Shown: positions 1 to 8,774, counted from the stretch's first letter. The stretch is DNA of 64,000 bases from Streptomyces sp. S.PB5 (GCF_030403745.1 NZ_JAQMWP010000020.1:1-64000); one strand, 5' to 3'. The notes: generated by a model not told the origin, from the sequence alone. Made by a program: numbers and translations.

Positions 1-93
1 ATCGCGGAGACCCGGCGTCTGGAGCAGGTCAACGACTCCTTCGACGAGGTCCTCGGCGGCCGGGCCGAAGCCCGGCTCGTCTTCGAGTTCTGA
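1..93 (+). CDS. Zinc-type alcohol dehydrogenase, C-terminal fragment (cut by window edge)
   Basis: Thirty codons of an open frame enter from the left edge and stop at TGA 91-93. The tail DEVLGGRAEARLVFEF resembles the C-terminus of medium-chain zinc alcohol dehydrogenases, where a helix is followed by 'GR..AR.V..'. The catalytic and NAD-binding parts lie outside the window, so substrate and zinc ligands cannot be judged. It sits 41 bp before pntAA on the same strand with no terminator between, so cotranscription is likely. In context it could recycle NADH under low oxygen. Family assignment rests on a short tail. Confidence 0.6.
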   Translation: MAETRRLEQVNDSFDEVLGGRAEARLVFEF

Positions 94-134
94 GGCCCGG
101 GAGACCCCCGGGACCCAGGGAGAGGCAGCAGATC

Positions 135-1250
135 ATGGCAACCGTCACCGTAGGTGCCGTACGGGAGCGGGCTCCGGGCGAACGCCGGGTCGCCCTCGTC
201 CCCGAGGCCGTCACCCTCCTGCGCCGGGCCGGCATCGACGTCCTGGTGGAGACCGGGGCCGGCTCCGGGGCCTGGTTCACCGACGCCGACTACACCGCCG
301 TGGGGGCGACCGTCGTACCCCCGGACGAGCTGTACGCCCGCGCGGACGCGGTCCTGTGCGTCGGCCCGCCCGACGACGACGCCGCCGAGGCGCTGCGCCC
401 CGGGCAGACACTCATCGGCCTGCTCGAACCGCTGCGCCACCCCGCCCTCGTCGAGGAGCTGACCGGGCGTGGCGTCCGCACGGTGAGCCTCGATCTGCTG
501 CCCCGCACCCTCAGCCGCGCCCAGTCCATGGACGCCCTGACCTCACAGGCCAGTGTCGCCGGATACAAGGCGGCCCTGCTGGCCGCGGACTCCTACGACC
601 GGTTCTTCCCCATACTGACCACCGCGGCGGGCACCATGCGCCCCGCGCAGGTCCTGGTTCTCGGCGCCGGAGTGGCCGGGCTGCAGGCGATCGCCACCGC
701 CCGCCGCCTCGGCGGCGTCGTCACGGCGTACGACGTACGCCCCGAGTCGAGAGGGGAGGTGGAGTCGCTCGGCGCCCGATTCCTGGACATTCAGCGCCCG
801 CCAGGCACCGGATCGGGCGCCGGAGCGGGCGGCTACGCACGGGAGCTGACCGAGGAGGAGCAGCAGGGCCAGCGGAACGCGCTGGACACACACATCGCGC
901 GCTCCGACGTAGTGATCACCACGGCCCAGGTCCCCGGGCGGAAACCGCCGCTGCTGGTGAGCGCGGCCGTGGTCGAGCGGATGAAGTCCGGCTCGGTGGT
1001 GATCGACCTGGCGGCGAGCGAACTCGGCGGGAACGTCGAGGGCTCCGAGGCGGACAAGACGATCGTCCTGGACAACGGCGTCACCGTCGTCGGCGCCGGA
1101 CGCCTGCCGTCCGCGATGGCGACCGCCGCGTCCACGGCGTACGCCCGCAATCTTGTCGCGCTCCTGCGCCACCTGGTGCGCGACGGCGAACTCGTTCTCG
1201 ATCCGGCCGACGAGATCACGGCCGCACTGACGGGAGGAGGCCTGTCATGA
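135..1250 (+). CDS. pntAA: NAD(P) transhydrogenase subunit alpha, part 1 (soluble NAD(H)-binding domain)
   Basis: This 371-residue protein is the soluble dI component of a three-subunit proton-translocating transhydrogenase, which exchanges hydride between NADH and NADP+. The N-terminus has the alanine dehydrogenase/PNT signature ('RVALVPEAV'). A Rossmann motif, GAGVAGLQAIATARRLG, lies around residues 176-192 and binds NAD(H). Length matches R. rubrum-type PntAA. The ATG at 135 follows GGGAGAGG. Its stop overlaps the next start as ATGA (1247-1250), showing translational coupling to pntAB and pntB. In a low-oxygen island it would balance NADH and NADPH. Confidence 0.95.
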   Translation: MATVTVGAVRERAPGERRVALVPEAVTLLRRAGIDVLVETGAGSGAWFTDADYTAVGATVVPPDELYARADAVLCVGPPDDDAAEALRPGQTLIGLLEPLRHPALVEELTGRGVRTVSLDLLPRTLSRAQSMDALTSQASVAGYKAALLAADSYDRFFPILTTAAGTMRPAQVLVLGAGVAGLQAIATARRLGGVVTAYDVRPESRGEVESLGARFLDIQRPPGTGSGAGAGGYARELTEEEQQGQRNALDTHIARSDVVITTAQVPGRKPPLLVSAAVVERMKSGSVVIDLAASELGGNVEGSEADKTIVLDNGVTVVGAGRLPSAMATAASTAYARNLVALLRHLVRDGELVLDPADEITAALTGGGLS

Positions 1251-1552
1251 ACGATCTCGATCTCCTCACCGCGATCACCGTGTTCGTGCTGAGCGTCCTG
1301 GTCGGCGTCGAGGTCATCAGCAAGGTCCCGGCGACCCTGCACACCCCGCTGATGTCCGGCTCCAACTCGGTGCACGGCATCGTCGTCATCGGCGCGATGC
1401 TGATCGCCGCCGAGTCGCACACCTGGCTCGGCTACGTCCTGGCCTTCGTGGCCATGGTCTTCGGCGCGATGAACGTCGTCGGCGGATACGTCGTCACCGA
1501 CCGGATGCTGGAGATGTTCAAGGCGAAGCCGACCACAGGGAAGAAGGTGTGA
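1247..1552 (+). CDS. pntAB: NAD(P) transhydrogenase subunit alpha, part 2 (membrane domain)
   Basis: This 101-residue hydrophobic protein has about three membrane segments and carries the first part of the proton channel. The stretch LHTPLMSGSNSVHGIVVIGA near residues 34-53 is the hallmark of PntAB and of the membrane end of fused PntA proteins. It overlaps pntAA by ATGA and pntB by GTGTGA, so the three subunits should be made in fixed ratio. The preceding GGGAGGAGG lies inside the end of pntAA. Confidence 0.93.
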   Translation: MNDLDLLTAITVFVLSVLVGVEVISKVPATLHTPLMSGSNSVHGIVVIGAMLIAAESHTWLGYVLAFVAMVFGAMNVVGGYVVTDRMLEMFKAKPTTGKKV

Positions 1553-2970
1553 CGGCCGTGAACGTCTCCGACACCGTGCACTACGTGTTCCTCGCCGCGG
1601 CCGCCTGCTTCGTCCTCGGCCTGCATCTGATGAATCATCCGCGCACGGCCCGCCGCGGCAACGCCCTGTCCGCGGGGGCGATGGCCGTCGCGATCGCCGC
1701 CACCGTATGGCTGGTCTCCGACGAGGGGACGATCACCGGGACCGGCTGGCTCGTCCTGGCATCCGGTGGTCTGGTCGGGGCGGCCCTCGGGCTGTACGCC
1801 GCCCGCGAGGTGCGGATGACCGCCATGCCCCAACTGGTCAGCCTGTTCAACGCCGTCGGCGGTGGCGCGGCCGCGCTCATCGCGGTCAACGACCTCCTCC
1901 AGGCCGAGGACGCGGGCGCGCTCGGCGCCCGCGTCTCTCTCCCGGGCGGCCTCGACATCGTCATCGGCGCGGTGACCTTCTCCGGATCACTGATCGCCGC
2001 CGGGAAGCTCCAGGGCCTGATCTCCGGGGCACCTGTGGTGTTCCCGGGCGCGCGCCTGCTCAACGTGCTGCTGCCGGCCTCGTTCGTCGCCGGCACGGTC
2101 TGGCTGGTGCTGGCCCCCGACTCCCGTGCGGCGCTCTACGGGCTCACCGCCGTGGCCCTGCTCTTCGGTGTGACCCTGGTGCTGCCGATCGGCGGGGCCG
2201 ACATGCCGGTGGTCATCGCCCTGTTGAACGCCTTCACGGGGTCGGCCGTCGCGATGGCGGGGTTCGTGCTCGACGAGACCGCGCTCATCATCGCGGGCAT
2301 GCTCGTCAGCGCCTCGGGTGGCATCCTCACCAAACTCATGGCCGATGCGATGAACCGGTCCATCGTCAACATTGTGATCGGCGGCTTCGGTACCGGGGAC
2401 AGCGCGCCCGCGGCGCCCGGATCCGGGGCTCCGGCCCAGGTGCGGTCGGTCTCGGCCGACGACGTGGCCGTCCAGCTGGCGTACGCAGGCAAGGTCGTCT
2501 TCGTACCCGGCTACGGCCTCGCCGCCGCCCAGGCCCAGCACGAACTCGGCGACCTGGCCCAACTGCTGACCGACCACGGTGTCGACGTCAGCTACGCCGT
2601 CCACCCGGTCGCGGGCCGGATGCCGGGACACATGAACGTGCTGCTGGCCGAGGCGAACGTGCCGTACACCCAGCTGAAGGAGATGGACGAGATCAACCCC
2701 GAGTTCCCGCAGGCGGACGTGGCCCTCGTGATCGGCGCGAACGACGTGACCAACCCGATCGCCCGCCGCCCCGGAAACGCCATCTCGGGCATGCCGATCC
2801 TCGACGTCGACAAGGCGAAGAGCGTGGTCGTCATCAAACGCTCCATGGGCCACGGCTACGCGGGCATCGACAACGAGCTCTACACCGATCCGAAGACCGG
2901 CATGTTCTTCACCGACGCGAAGAAGGGCCTCGCCGAACTCAAGGCCGCCGTCGGAGAGTTCGTCGGCTGA
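1549..2970 (+). CDS. pntB: NAD(P) transhydrogenase subunit beta
   Basis: This 473-residue protein combines the main membrane domain (about nine segments, residues 1-270) with the C-terminal NADP(H)-binding dIII domain (about 300-473). The dIII hallmarks are visible: GYGLAAAQAQH, HPVAGRMPGHMNVLLAEA, GANDVTNPIA and KRSMGHGYAGIDN. It completes the proton-driven NADH/NADP+ transhydrogenase with pntAA and pntAB. GTG 1549 overlaps the pntAB stop; GTG 1558 is an in-frame alternative. A strong terminator follows at 2981-3020. Confidence 0.95.
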   Translation: MTAVNVSDTVHYVFLAAAACFVLGLHLMNHPRTARRGNALSAGAMAVAIAATVWLVSDEGTITGTGWLVLASGGLVGAALGLYAAREVRMTAMPQLVSLFNAVGGGAAALIAVNDLLQAEDAGALGARVSLPGGLDIVIGAVTFSGSLIAAGKLQGLISGAPVVFPGARLLNVLLPASFVAGTVWLVLAPDSRAALYGLTAVALLFGVTLVLPIGGADMPVVIALLNAFTGSAVAMAGFVLDETALIIAGMLVSASGGILTKLMADAMNRSIVNIVIGGFGTGDSAPAAPGSGAPAQVRSVSADDVAVQLAYAGKVVFVPGYGLAAAQAQHELGDLAQLLTDHGVDVSYAVHPVAGRMPGHMNVLLAEANVPYTQLKEMDEINPEFPQADVALVIGANDVTNPIARRPGNAISGMPILDVDKAKSVVVIKRSMGHGYAGIDNELYTDPKTGMFFTDAKKGLAELKAAVGEFVG

Positions 2971-2980
2971 CCACCCGCAA

Positions 2981-3020
2981 CGGCGAGGCGGGCCCCGTGC
3001 GACAGGGGCCCGCCTCGCCG
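2981..3020. terminator. Strong bidirectional terminator between pntB and the converging por operon
   Basis: There is a perfect 16-bp inverted repeat (2981-2996 with 3005-3020) with the 8-nt loop GTGCGACA. It lies between the stops of two convergent transcription units (pntB + and the GltD-like gene -). The stem is almost entirely GC with no long T-run, as is usual for Streptomyces hairpin terminators. Confidence 0.85.
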
Positions 3021-3056
3021 TACTCGATACGAGGACTTACGGGGACATACGAGAGC

Positions 3057-4682
3057 TCACTCCTCCGGCACCATGTCGATCGCGCCGCTCGGGCACTCGG
3101 CCGCGCACAGTGCGCAGCCCTTGCAGTAGTCCAGGTCGATCGCGAAGCCCTTGCCGGGACCCAGCTTGGTGATCGCGTTGTCGGGGCAGACGCCGTAGCA
3201 GTTGTCGCACTCGAAGCAGCTGCCGCAGGACATGCAGCGCCGCGCCTCGAACAGCGCCGTCGACTCGTCGAGCCCCTGCACCACCTCGTCGAACGTCGAG
3301 ACACGCCGGGCCAGTTCGAGCCGGGGCCGCACGGAGGCGGGCGCGTCGGAGTAGTACCAGGTGTTGAGCCGTTCGAAGGCGGCGGGCCCATGCTCGGGGC
3401 CGGGTTGGTGGACCGTGCCGCGCAGATACGCGTCGATGTGCCGCGCGGCCTTCTTCCCGTGTCCGACGGCCACGGTGACCGTGCGCTCGGCGGGCACCAT
3501 GTCGCCGCCGGCGAAGATGCCCTGGTGCCCCGTCATCAGGCCGTCGCCCACGTGCACCATGCCGCGGTCCAGGGTCAGGTCCGACACGCCCGACAGGAGC
3601 GACAGGTCGGCGTCCTGGCCGAGCGCGAGCACCACCGTGTCGGCTCGCAGTTCCTCGAACTCGCCGGTGGGCTGCGGGAATCCGGTGTCGTCCAGGCACA
3701 TCCGCTCGATGGTGAGGCGGCCCTCGTCGGCGTGCTTGATGGTGGACAGCCACTTCATCCGCACGCCCTCCTCCAGGGCCTCCTCGACCTCCACGTCGTG
3801 CGCCGGCATCCGGTCCCGGGTGCGGCGGTAGACGACGACGGCGTCGGTCGCGCCGAGCCGACGCGCGGTGCGGGCCGCGTCCATGGCCGTGTCGCCGCCG
3901 CCGTAGACCGCGACCCGGCGCCCCAGCAGCGGCGGCTCCGCGCCCTCCATGCTGCCCAGCATCGCCACCGCGTCGAGGATGCGGGCGCTGTCGCCCGCGG
4001 GGATGTACGTGCGTCGGCCGATGCCCGCACCCACGGCCAGGAACACGGCGTCGTAGCCGCCGTCCCGCTGCGCGGCGAGCAGGTCGTCCACGCGAGAACC
4101 GAGCTCGCAGGCCACGCCCAGCGCGCGGATCCGGTCGATCTCCGCGTCCAGGACCTCGCGCGGCAACCGGTAGCGCGGGATGCCGTAGCGCATCATGCCG
4201 CCCGGGCGGTCCTGTGCCTCACGGATCGTCACCGCGTGGCCGAGCAGCCGGAGATGGTACGCGGCCGACAGCCCGGCCGGACCGGAGCCGACGACCAGGA
4301 CCCGCTTGCCGGACGAGGTCTCCGGAGGCGGCACGGTCCAGCCCCGCTCGATCGCCAGGTCGCCGAGGAAGCGCTCGACGGCGTTGATCCCGACCGCGTT
4401 GTCGACCTGCACACGATTGCAGGCCGTCTCGCAGGGGTGGTAGCAGACCCGGCCCATGACGGCAGGCAGCGGGTTGTCCCGCATCAGCTGCCGCCACGCG
4501 GCCTCGTAGTCGCCGCTCTCGGCGTGGAAGAGCCACTGCTGGATGTTCTCCCCGGCCGGGCAGGCCTGGTTGCAGGGCGGGATCCGGTCGACGTAGACGG
4601 GACGTTCGGTGCGCCAGGCGCCGGTCCGGTTGGCGAGGCTGGACCCCACGTCCAGGGTGATCGCGAACGGCTTGTCCTTCAC
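3057..4682 (-). CDS. GltD-like NAD(P)H:ferredoxin-type flavoprotein with C-terminal 2x[4Fe-4S]
   Basis: This 541-residue protein resembles the glutamate synthase small subunit/NfnB family. Near residues 35-95 is the cysteine set CNQACPAGENI...CYHPCETACNR for an N-terminal Fe-S cluster. An FAD motif (VLVVGSGPAGLSAAYHLRL) and a second dinucleotide motif (VAVYGGGDTAMDAARTARRL) follow. The last 65 residues carry two ferredoxin motifs (CMSCGSCFECDNC and CKGCALCAAECP). It is the last gene of the por operon; its GTG start overlaps the porB stop (GTGA). No glutamate synthase large subunit is present, so it most likely passes electrons between reduced ferredoxin or the Por core and NADP(H). That role is inferred from context. 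Confidence 0.85.
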   Translation of the reverse strand: MKDKPFAITLDVGSSLANRTGAWRTERPVYVDRIPPCNQACPAGENIQQWLFHAESGDYEAAWRQLMRDNPLPAVMGRVCYHPCETACNRVQVDNAVGINAVERFLGDLAIERGWTVPPPETSSGKRVLVVGSGPAGLSAAYHLRLLGHAVTIREAQDRPGGMMRYGIPRYRLPREVLDAEIDRIRALGVACELGSRVDDLLAAQRDGGYDAVFLAVGAGIGRRTYIPAGDSARILDAVAMLGSMEGAEPPLLGRRVAVYGGGDTAMDAARTARRLGATDAVVVYRRTRDRMPAHDVEVEEALEEGVRMKWLSTIKHADEGRLTIERMCLDDTGFPQPTGEFEELRADTVVLALGQDADLSLLSGVSDLTLDRGMVHVGDGLMTGHQGIFAGGDMVPAERTVTVAVGHGKKAARHIDAYLRGTVHQPGPEHGPAAFERLNTWYYSDAPASVRPRLELARRVSTFDEVVQGLDESTALFEARRCMSCGSCFECDNCYGVCPDNAITKLGPGKGFAIDLDYCKGCALCAAECPSGAIDMVPEE

Positions 4683-5716
4683 GGTGACGCCTCCTCGTGC
4701 TCCCCCAGCCTCCGGCCGGGGGGACCCCCATACAGTCCGAACCGTGCGATGTTGCGGTCCGCGGTCCTCTGCAGCCGGGCCACGACGTCCGTACGGACCT
4801 CGGGCTCGAAGAGGTGCGCGTACCGTTTCTGCGGTCGCAGATAGTCCTCGACCGGCACCTTGCGGCGGATCGGCGTCACCCCGGTGACCTCGCCGTCGAC
4901 GGCCTCGAACACCGGGAACAGGCCGCTCTGTTCGGCGAGCCGCGCGATGCGCACCGTGTCGCGGGACGCCGTGCCCCAGCCCAGCGGACAGGGCACCAGC
5001 ACATGCAGATAGCGGGCGCCGCGCACCTCCATCGCCCGGTGCACCTTCGCCTCCAGGTCGCGGAGCCCTGCGACGGTCGCCGTGGCGACGTACGGGATCT
5101 CGTGCGCCATCGCGATCAGCGGGAGGCTCTTGCCCTGCCCGAAGGGGGCGCCGGGCTCCGCCCCGACGGCCTGGGTGGTGGCCGTGCGGGCGGTCGGGGG
5201 AGTGGCACCGGAACGCTGCACGCCGGTGTTCATGTACGCCTCGTTGTCGTAACAGACGTACAGCACATCGTCGTTGCGCTCGAACATGCCCGACAGACAG
5301 CCGAGCCCGATGTCGACGGTGCCGCCGTCCCCGCCCTGGCCGACCACGCGGACGTCGGTGCGGCCCTTGACGCGCAGCGCGGCCGCGACCCCGGCGGCGA
5401 CGGCGGGCGCGTTGCCGAACAGCGAGTGCAGCCACGGCAGTTGCCAGGAGGTCTCCGGGTACGGCGTGGAGAACACCTCCAGACAGCCGGTCGCGTTGAC
5501 CGCGATCACCTTGCCGCCGGCCGCCCGCTGCGCCGCGTCCAGCACGTACCGGGCGCCGAGCGCCTCACCGCAGCCCTGGCAGGCCCGGTGACCGCACGTC
5601 AGCGCGTTGGAACGGGCCGGATCGGCCTGGTCGGACCGGAGCTCCGGGCCCAGCAGCCGGTTGCCGGCCGCGAAGCTGCCGACCTGGTAGAACTTCACCT
5701 GCTGTGCGGCACTCAT
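4679..5716 (-). CDS. porB: 2-oxoacid:ferredoxin oxidoreductase, beta subunit (TPP-binding)
   Basis: This 345-residue catalytic subunit of a pyruvate/2-oxoacid:ferredoxin oxidoreductase binds thiamine diphosphate and one Fe-S cluster. GHRACQGCGE (near residues 42-51) supplies two cluster cysteines and NATGCLEV another. GQGGDGGTVDIGLGCLSGM, followed by a conserved N in DNEAYMNTG, is the TPP/Mg motif. ATG 5716 overlaps the porA stop; its own stop overlaps the next gene. The substrate is probably pyruvate, but 2-oxoglutarate or a branched 2-oxoacid cannot be excluded from sequence alone. Confidence 0.92.
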   Translation of the reverse strand: MSAAQQVKFYQVGSFAAGNRLLGPELRSDQADPARSNALTCGHRACQGCGEALGARYVLDAAQRAAGGKVIAVNATGCLEVFSTPYPETSWQLPWLHSLFGNAPAVAAGVAAALRVKGRTDVRVVGQGGDGGTVDIGLGCLSGMFERNDDVLYVCYDNEAYMNTGVQRSGATPPTARTATTQAVGAEPGAPFGQGKSLPLIAMAHEIPYVATATVAGLRDLEAKVHRAMEVRGARYLHVLVPCPLGWGTASRDTVRIARLAEQSGLFPVFEAVDGEVTGVTPIRRKVPVEDYLRPQKRYAHLFEPEVRTDVVARLQRTADRNIARFGLYGGPPGRRLGEHEEASP

Positions 5717-6954
5717 CGGTTGCTCCCCAGATCACGCAGGATGTTCTCCGCCGACGGCCCCGACCGCCTGGTCGCCGCCATCCGCGCCAGCTCGCGCTCC
5801 ACCAGGGCGGTGTCCAGGTCCAGGAACGTCAGATGTCCGAGTCGGCCGGCGACCGCGTCGGCGAACAGCCGGTGCAGCGAGGCCTTCGTGACCGGGCGTC
5901 CGCCGAGTCCGGCCACCACGGTGTGCCCGTCGAGCCGGATCCCGGACAGCGCGGTGCGGACGTTCGCCGAGACGATCCCGCCGACACCGACCGCCAGGGC
6001 ACGTTCGAGGACGACCACCCGGTGCGCGTTGGCGAGCACCGTCCGCACCGCGTCCAGCGGGAACGGCCGGAAGGAGGTGATCCCCAGGGCTCCGATCCGC
6101 ACCCCCTGTGCGCGCATCTCGTCGACGACGTCGCAGACCGTGCCCAGGACCGATCCGAGGGCCACCACGATCGTGTCGGCGTACTCACAGCGGTACGGAT
6201 GGATCAGCCCGCCGGAGTCCCGCCCGAACACCTCCCGGAACTCCCGTGCGATGTCCGGGATCGCCTCCAGCGCCTGCATCTGCTTGGCGTGGGCGAGATA
6301 GCGCACCTCGGTGAAGGCCTCAGGACCGACCATCGCGCCGATCGACACCGGCTCCTCGGGGTCCAGGACCTGGCGGGGCTCGTACGGCGGCAGGAACGCG
6401 TCGACCTGTGCCTGCTCCGGGACCTCGATCCGCTCCCAGGCGTGCGTGAGCACGAAGCCGTCCATGCACACCATCACCGGCAGCGACAGCTCCTCGGCCA
6501 GCCGGAACGCCTGTGGGTGCAGATCGGCGGCCTCCTGGTTGTCACGGGCGTACAGCTGGATCCAGCCCGAGTCGCGCTGGGACATGGTGTCGCTGTGGTC
6601 GTTCCAGATGTTGATGGGGGCGCCGATCGCCCGGTTCGCCACGGTCATCACGATCGGCAGGCCGAGCCCCGAGGCGTTGTAGAGGGCCTCCACCATGTAC
6701 AGCAGTCCCTGGCTCGCGGTCGCCGTGTAGGCGCGGGCGCCCGCCGCCGACGCGCCGATGCACATCGACATCGCGGCGAACTCCGACTCGACGTTGACGT
6801 ACTCGCAAGGGTCGAGCACACCGGACTTCACCAGCCTGCTGAGCTCCTCGACGATGTGCGTCTGCGGCGAGATCGGGTACGCGGCGATCACTTCGGGACG
6901 GCAGCAGGCGACGGTCTCGGCGACCGCGCGCGAGCCCTCAGTCTGCTTCAGCAT
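5713..6954 (-). CDS. porA: 2-oxoacid:ferredoxin oxidoreductase, alpha subunit
   Basis: This 413-residue alpha subunit carries the pyrimidine-binding and transketolase C-terminal domains. The motif AAYPISPQTHIVEELS (about residues 24-39) is the PorA signature, and NVESEFAAMSMCIGASAAGAR follows. It forms the active site with porB and takes CoA with the gamma subunit. ATG 6954 lies inside porG (17-bp overlap) behind GGAG. Together porG-porA-porB encode an oxygen-sensitive oxidative decarboxylase, consistent with microaerobic metabolism. Confidence 0.93.
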   Translation of the reverse strand: MLKQTEGSRAVAETVACCRPEVIAAYPISPQTHIVEELSRLVKSGVLDPCEYVNVESEFAAMSMCIGASAAGARAYTATASQGLLYMVEALYNASGLGLPIVMTVANRAIGAPINIWNDHSDTMSQRDSGWIQLYARDNQEAADLHPQAFRLAEELSLPVMVCMDGFVLTHAWERIEVPEQAQVDAFLPPYEPRQVLDPEEPVSIGAMVGPEAFTEVRYLAHAKQMQALEAIPDIAREFREVFGRDSGGLIHPYRCEYADTIVVALGSVLGTVCDVVDEMRAQGVRIGALGITSFRPFPLDAVRTVLANAHRVVVLERALAVGVGGIVSANVRTALSGIRLDGHTVVAGLGGRPVTKASLHRLFADAVAGRLGHLTFLDLDTALVERELARMAATRRSGPSAENILRDLGSNR

Positions 6955-7513
6955 GGGCGCGCTCCTTGATCAGGACCTCTACGTGCTCGTACGCCTCGCG
7001 GGCCGCGGCCGCGTTGGACGGCCCAAGAGCGCCCGGGAAGCGTTCCTGGATCGCGGTGGTCAGCGCCCCGATGCCCACGCAGCCGGTGAGGGCGGCGAGG
7101 CCGCCGAGCAGGGCGGCACCGGGCACCGGACGGCCGACGTGGCGCAGGGCGAGCGCGGTGGCGGGGACCGTGAGGACGGGGCCGCTCAGGGCCTCCAGGC
7201 CCAGTTCGTCGGCGCCCCGCCGGGAGTTGACCAGTACGGAACCGCCGGGCCGCAGTCCGTCGAAGACGTTCACCTGGTGCAGCAGCGTCGCGTCCTGGAT
7301 CACCAGGACATCGGGCCGCGTGACCGGTTCACGGACCCGGATCGGCCGGTCGTCGATCCGGCAGAACGCCATGACCGGAGCCCCGGTCCGTTCCGAGCCG
7401 AAGCTCGGGAACGCCTGTGCGTGACGGCCCTCCAGAAAGGCCGCCACCGACAACAGCTCCGCGGCCGTGACGGCGCCCTGGCCACCGCGGCCGTGGATGC
7501 GTACCTGGAACAC
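6938..7513 (-). CDS. porG: 2-oxoacid:ferredoxin oxidoreductase, gamma subunit
   Basis: This 191-residue gamma subunit has the N-terminal signature IHGRGGQGAVTAAELL and FPSFGSERTGAPV (about 37-49), typical of the POR_G domain. It is the first gene of the leftward por operon. The start is GTG 7513, preceded by GGGAGGAGGG four bases upstream. The promoter region carries a tandem pair of the GGGGCCG-NN-CGGCCCC box at 7575-7611. No separate delta (ferredoxin) subunit gene is present. Confidence 0.92.
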   Translation of the reverse strand: MFQVRIHGRGGQGAVTAAELLSVAAFLEGRHAQAFPSFGSERTGAPVMAFCRIDDRPIRVREPVTRPDVLVIQDATLLHQVNVFDGLRPGGSVLVNSRRGADELGLEALSGPVLTVPATALALRHVGRPVPGAALLGGLAALTGCVGIGALTTAIQERFPGALGPSNAAAAREAYEHVEVLIKERAHAEAD

Positions 7514-7574
7514 GGCACCCTCCTCCCATGCGGGTCATGGCGCAGTCGTACCGCTTCGGCCCATCGGTGCCTCA

Positions 7575-7611
7575 GGGGCCGAACGGCCCCGGCGCGGGGC
7601 CGAGAGGCGCG
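7575..7611. promoter_or_regulatory. Paired DosR/OsdR-type box upstream of porG
   Basis: Box 1 (7575-7590) is a perfect GGGGCCG-AA-CGGCCCC palindrome. Box 2 (7596-7611) is the weaker GGGGCCG-AG-AGGCGCG. Centres are exactly 21 bp apart, 69.5 and 90.5 bp before the porG start. The same arrangement recurs at about eleven other promoters in the window. The regulator is inferred. Confidence 0.65.
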
Positions 7612-7624
7612 AAGGAACCCGGCG

Positions 7625-7664
7625 CCCTTCCCGGTCCGCTCCCTGTCGGGCGGACCCGGAAGGG
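7625..7664 (-). terminator. Hairpin terminator downstream of USP gene
   Basis: Arms 7625-7639 and 7650-7664 are 15 bp with one mismatch and a 10-nt loop. They lie 21 bp after the stop of the leftward universal stress gene. The hairpin also insulates the por promoter. Confidence 0.6.
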
Positions 7665-7684
7665 CCGCTCGTGCCGGGCGGCGT

Positions 7685-8578
7685 TCACGCGTGCGGGACG
7701 ATCGCGACCGGGCAGCGGACGTGGTGCATCACCGCGTGTGCGATCGGGCCGGTGTGCACGCCGATCCTGGCCGGGCGGATCCTGCGGCCGACGGCCAGCA
7801 GACCGGCGTCCTGCGACGCCTGCAGCAGCAGCTGCGCCGCACGGCCCTCCTCGACCACCTCGGTGACCTCCACCGTGGGGTACTTCTCCCGCCACGGGGC
7901 GAGCACCGCGCCGAGCACTCGCTCGGAGGCCCGACGGATGTCCCTGCGGGCCTTGGCCTCAAGTGCCGTGGGCACATAGGGCAGATGCCAGGCGTTCACC
8001 ACCGTCAGCGGGGCGGAGCGCAGGTACGCGCTCTCGAAGGCGAAGCCGAGCAGATCCTCGCACGGAGAGGCGGGATCCACCCCGACCACGACGGCGCGGT
8101 GCGGGGTGTGCACCGAGGGACGTCCCTCGGCGTCGGGCAGGTGCTCGTCCTGGCGCGTCTCGTCGGCGCGGACGAGTACGACGGGCCGGTTCACGTGGGC
8201 CACCGTCATCAGGGCCACGGAGCCGGCCATGAATCCGCCGAAGCCGCTGAACGCGCGGCTGCCCAGGACCAGCAGTTCGGCCTCGTCGCCGGCGGTGACC
8301 AGGGCGTCGGGCGCGGGCCGGGAGATCTGGTCCGCGCTCAGATAGACCTGCGGGTAGCGTTCGTTGAGCCGGTCCAGGGCACCCCGCAGGATCCGCCGCG
8401 CCCAGAAGCGCGGTGCCTCCAGCTCCGGCAGGTCCGACTCGGCGGGCGATGTGCCGCCCTCCCACGCGTGCACCAGACGCAGCGGCAGACTGCGCCTGAG
8501 CGCTTCCCTGGCCGCCCAGTCTGCGGCGGCGAGGCTCTCACGCGAACCGTCCAGTCCTACGACAACGGGCCGCAGCAT
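7685..8578 (-). CDS. Universal stress protein, tandem UspA domains
   Basis: This 297-residue protein has two UspA domains (about 1-145 and 155-297). The first has an ATP-type loop (VLGSRAFSGFGGFMAGS, the G-x2-G-x9-G-S pattern); the second ends in the related GRRIRPARIGVHTGPIAHAV and CPVAIVPHA. USPs of this kind bind ATP and support survival under hypoxia in mycobacteria; the exact partner is unknown. ATG 8578 gives the standard family start (MLRPVVVGLDGS). Two upstream boxes lie at 8665-8702, and the intergenic region is shared with the divergent cNMP-like gene. Confidence 0.9.
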   Translation of the reverse strand: MLRPVVVGLDGSRESLAAADWAAREALRRSLPLRLVHAWEGGTSPAESDLPELEAPRFWARRILRGALDRLNERYPQVYLSADQISRPAPDALVTAGDEAELLVLGSRAFSGFGGFMAGSVALMTVAHVNRPVVLVRADETRQDEHLPDAEGRPSVHTPHRAVVVGVDPASPCEDLLGFAFESAYLRSAPLTVVNAWHLPYVPTALEAKARRDIRRASERVLGAVLAPWREKYPTVEVTEVVEEGRAAQLLLQASQDAGLLAVGRRIRPARIGVHTGPIAHAVMHHVRCPVAIVPHA

Positions 8579-8664
8579 GGCCGACACCTCCCTGGATCGG
8601 TGCCCGCACGCCTGTGTGCGGGGCCCTGCAGGACCAGCATCCCTTCGCAGGCGCCGTCCGCGGG

Positions 8665-8702
8665 AGGGCCGGAGCGGCCCGGGGCAGGGGTCGAACGGCC
8701 CT
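8665..8702. promoter_or_regulatory. Paired DosR/OsdR-type box on the USP side of the divergent region
   Basis: The first site is GGGCCG-GAG-CGGCCC (8666-8680, 3-bp spacer). The second is GGGGTCG-AA-CGGCCCT (8687-8702). Centre spacing is about 21.5 bp. The pair lies 95-117 bp from the USP start, further than at most other promoters. Confidence 0.5.
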
Positions 8703-8774
8703 TCTGTGCAGGTCAGTGTGGCTTCGCGGCGGGCATGCGGGGGACCGCTCCTCGGACGGTGCACGACCCGCAGG

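Noticed and set aside
3057..4682. Glutamate synthase small subunit GltD
   Set aside because: No large subunit gene is nearby, and the C-terminal 2x[4Fe-4S] domain and coupling to porB fit a Por-linked electron carrier better.
1707..4844. A frame of more than 1000 codons running through pntB and the converging por genes
   Set aside because: It crosses a strong terminator and real genes on both strands; it is a byproduct of absent stop codons in very GC-rich DNA.
7514..7684. Extra gene in the gap between porG and the USP gene
   Set aside because: The frames there are short, basic and Pro/Gly-rich; the gap is fully explained by the box pair and a terminator.
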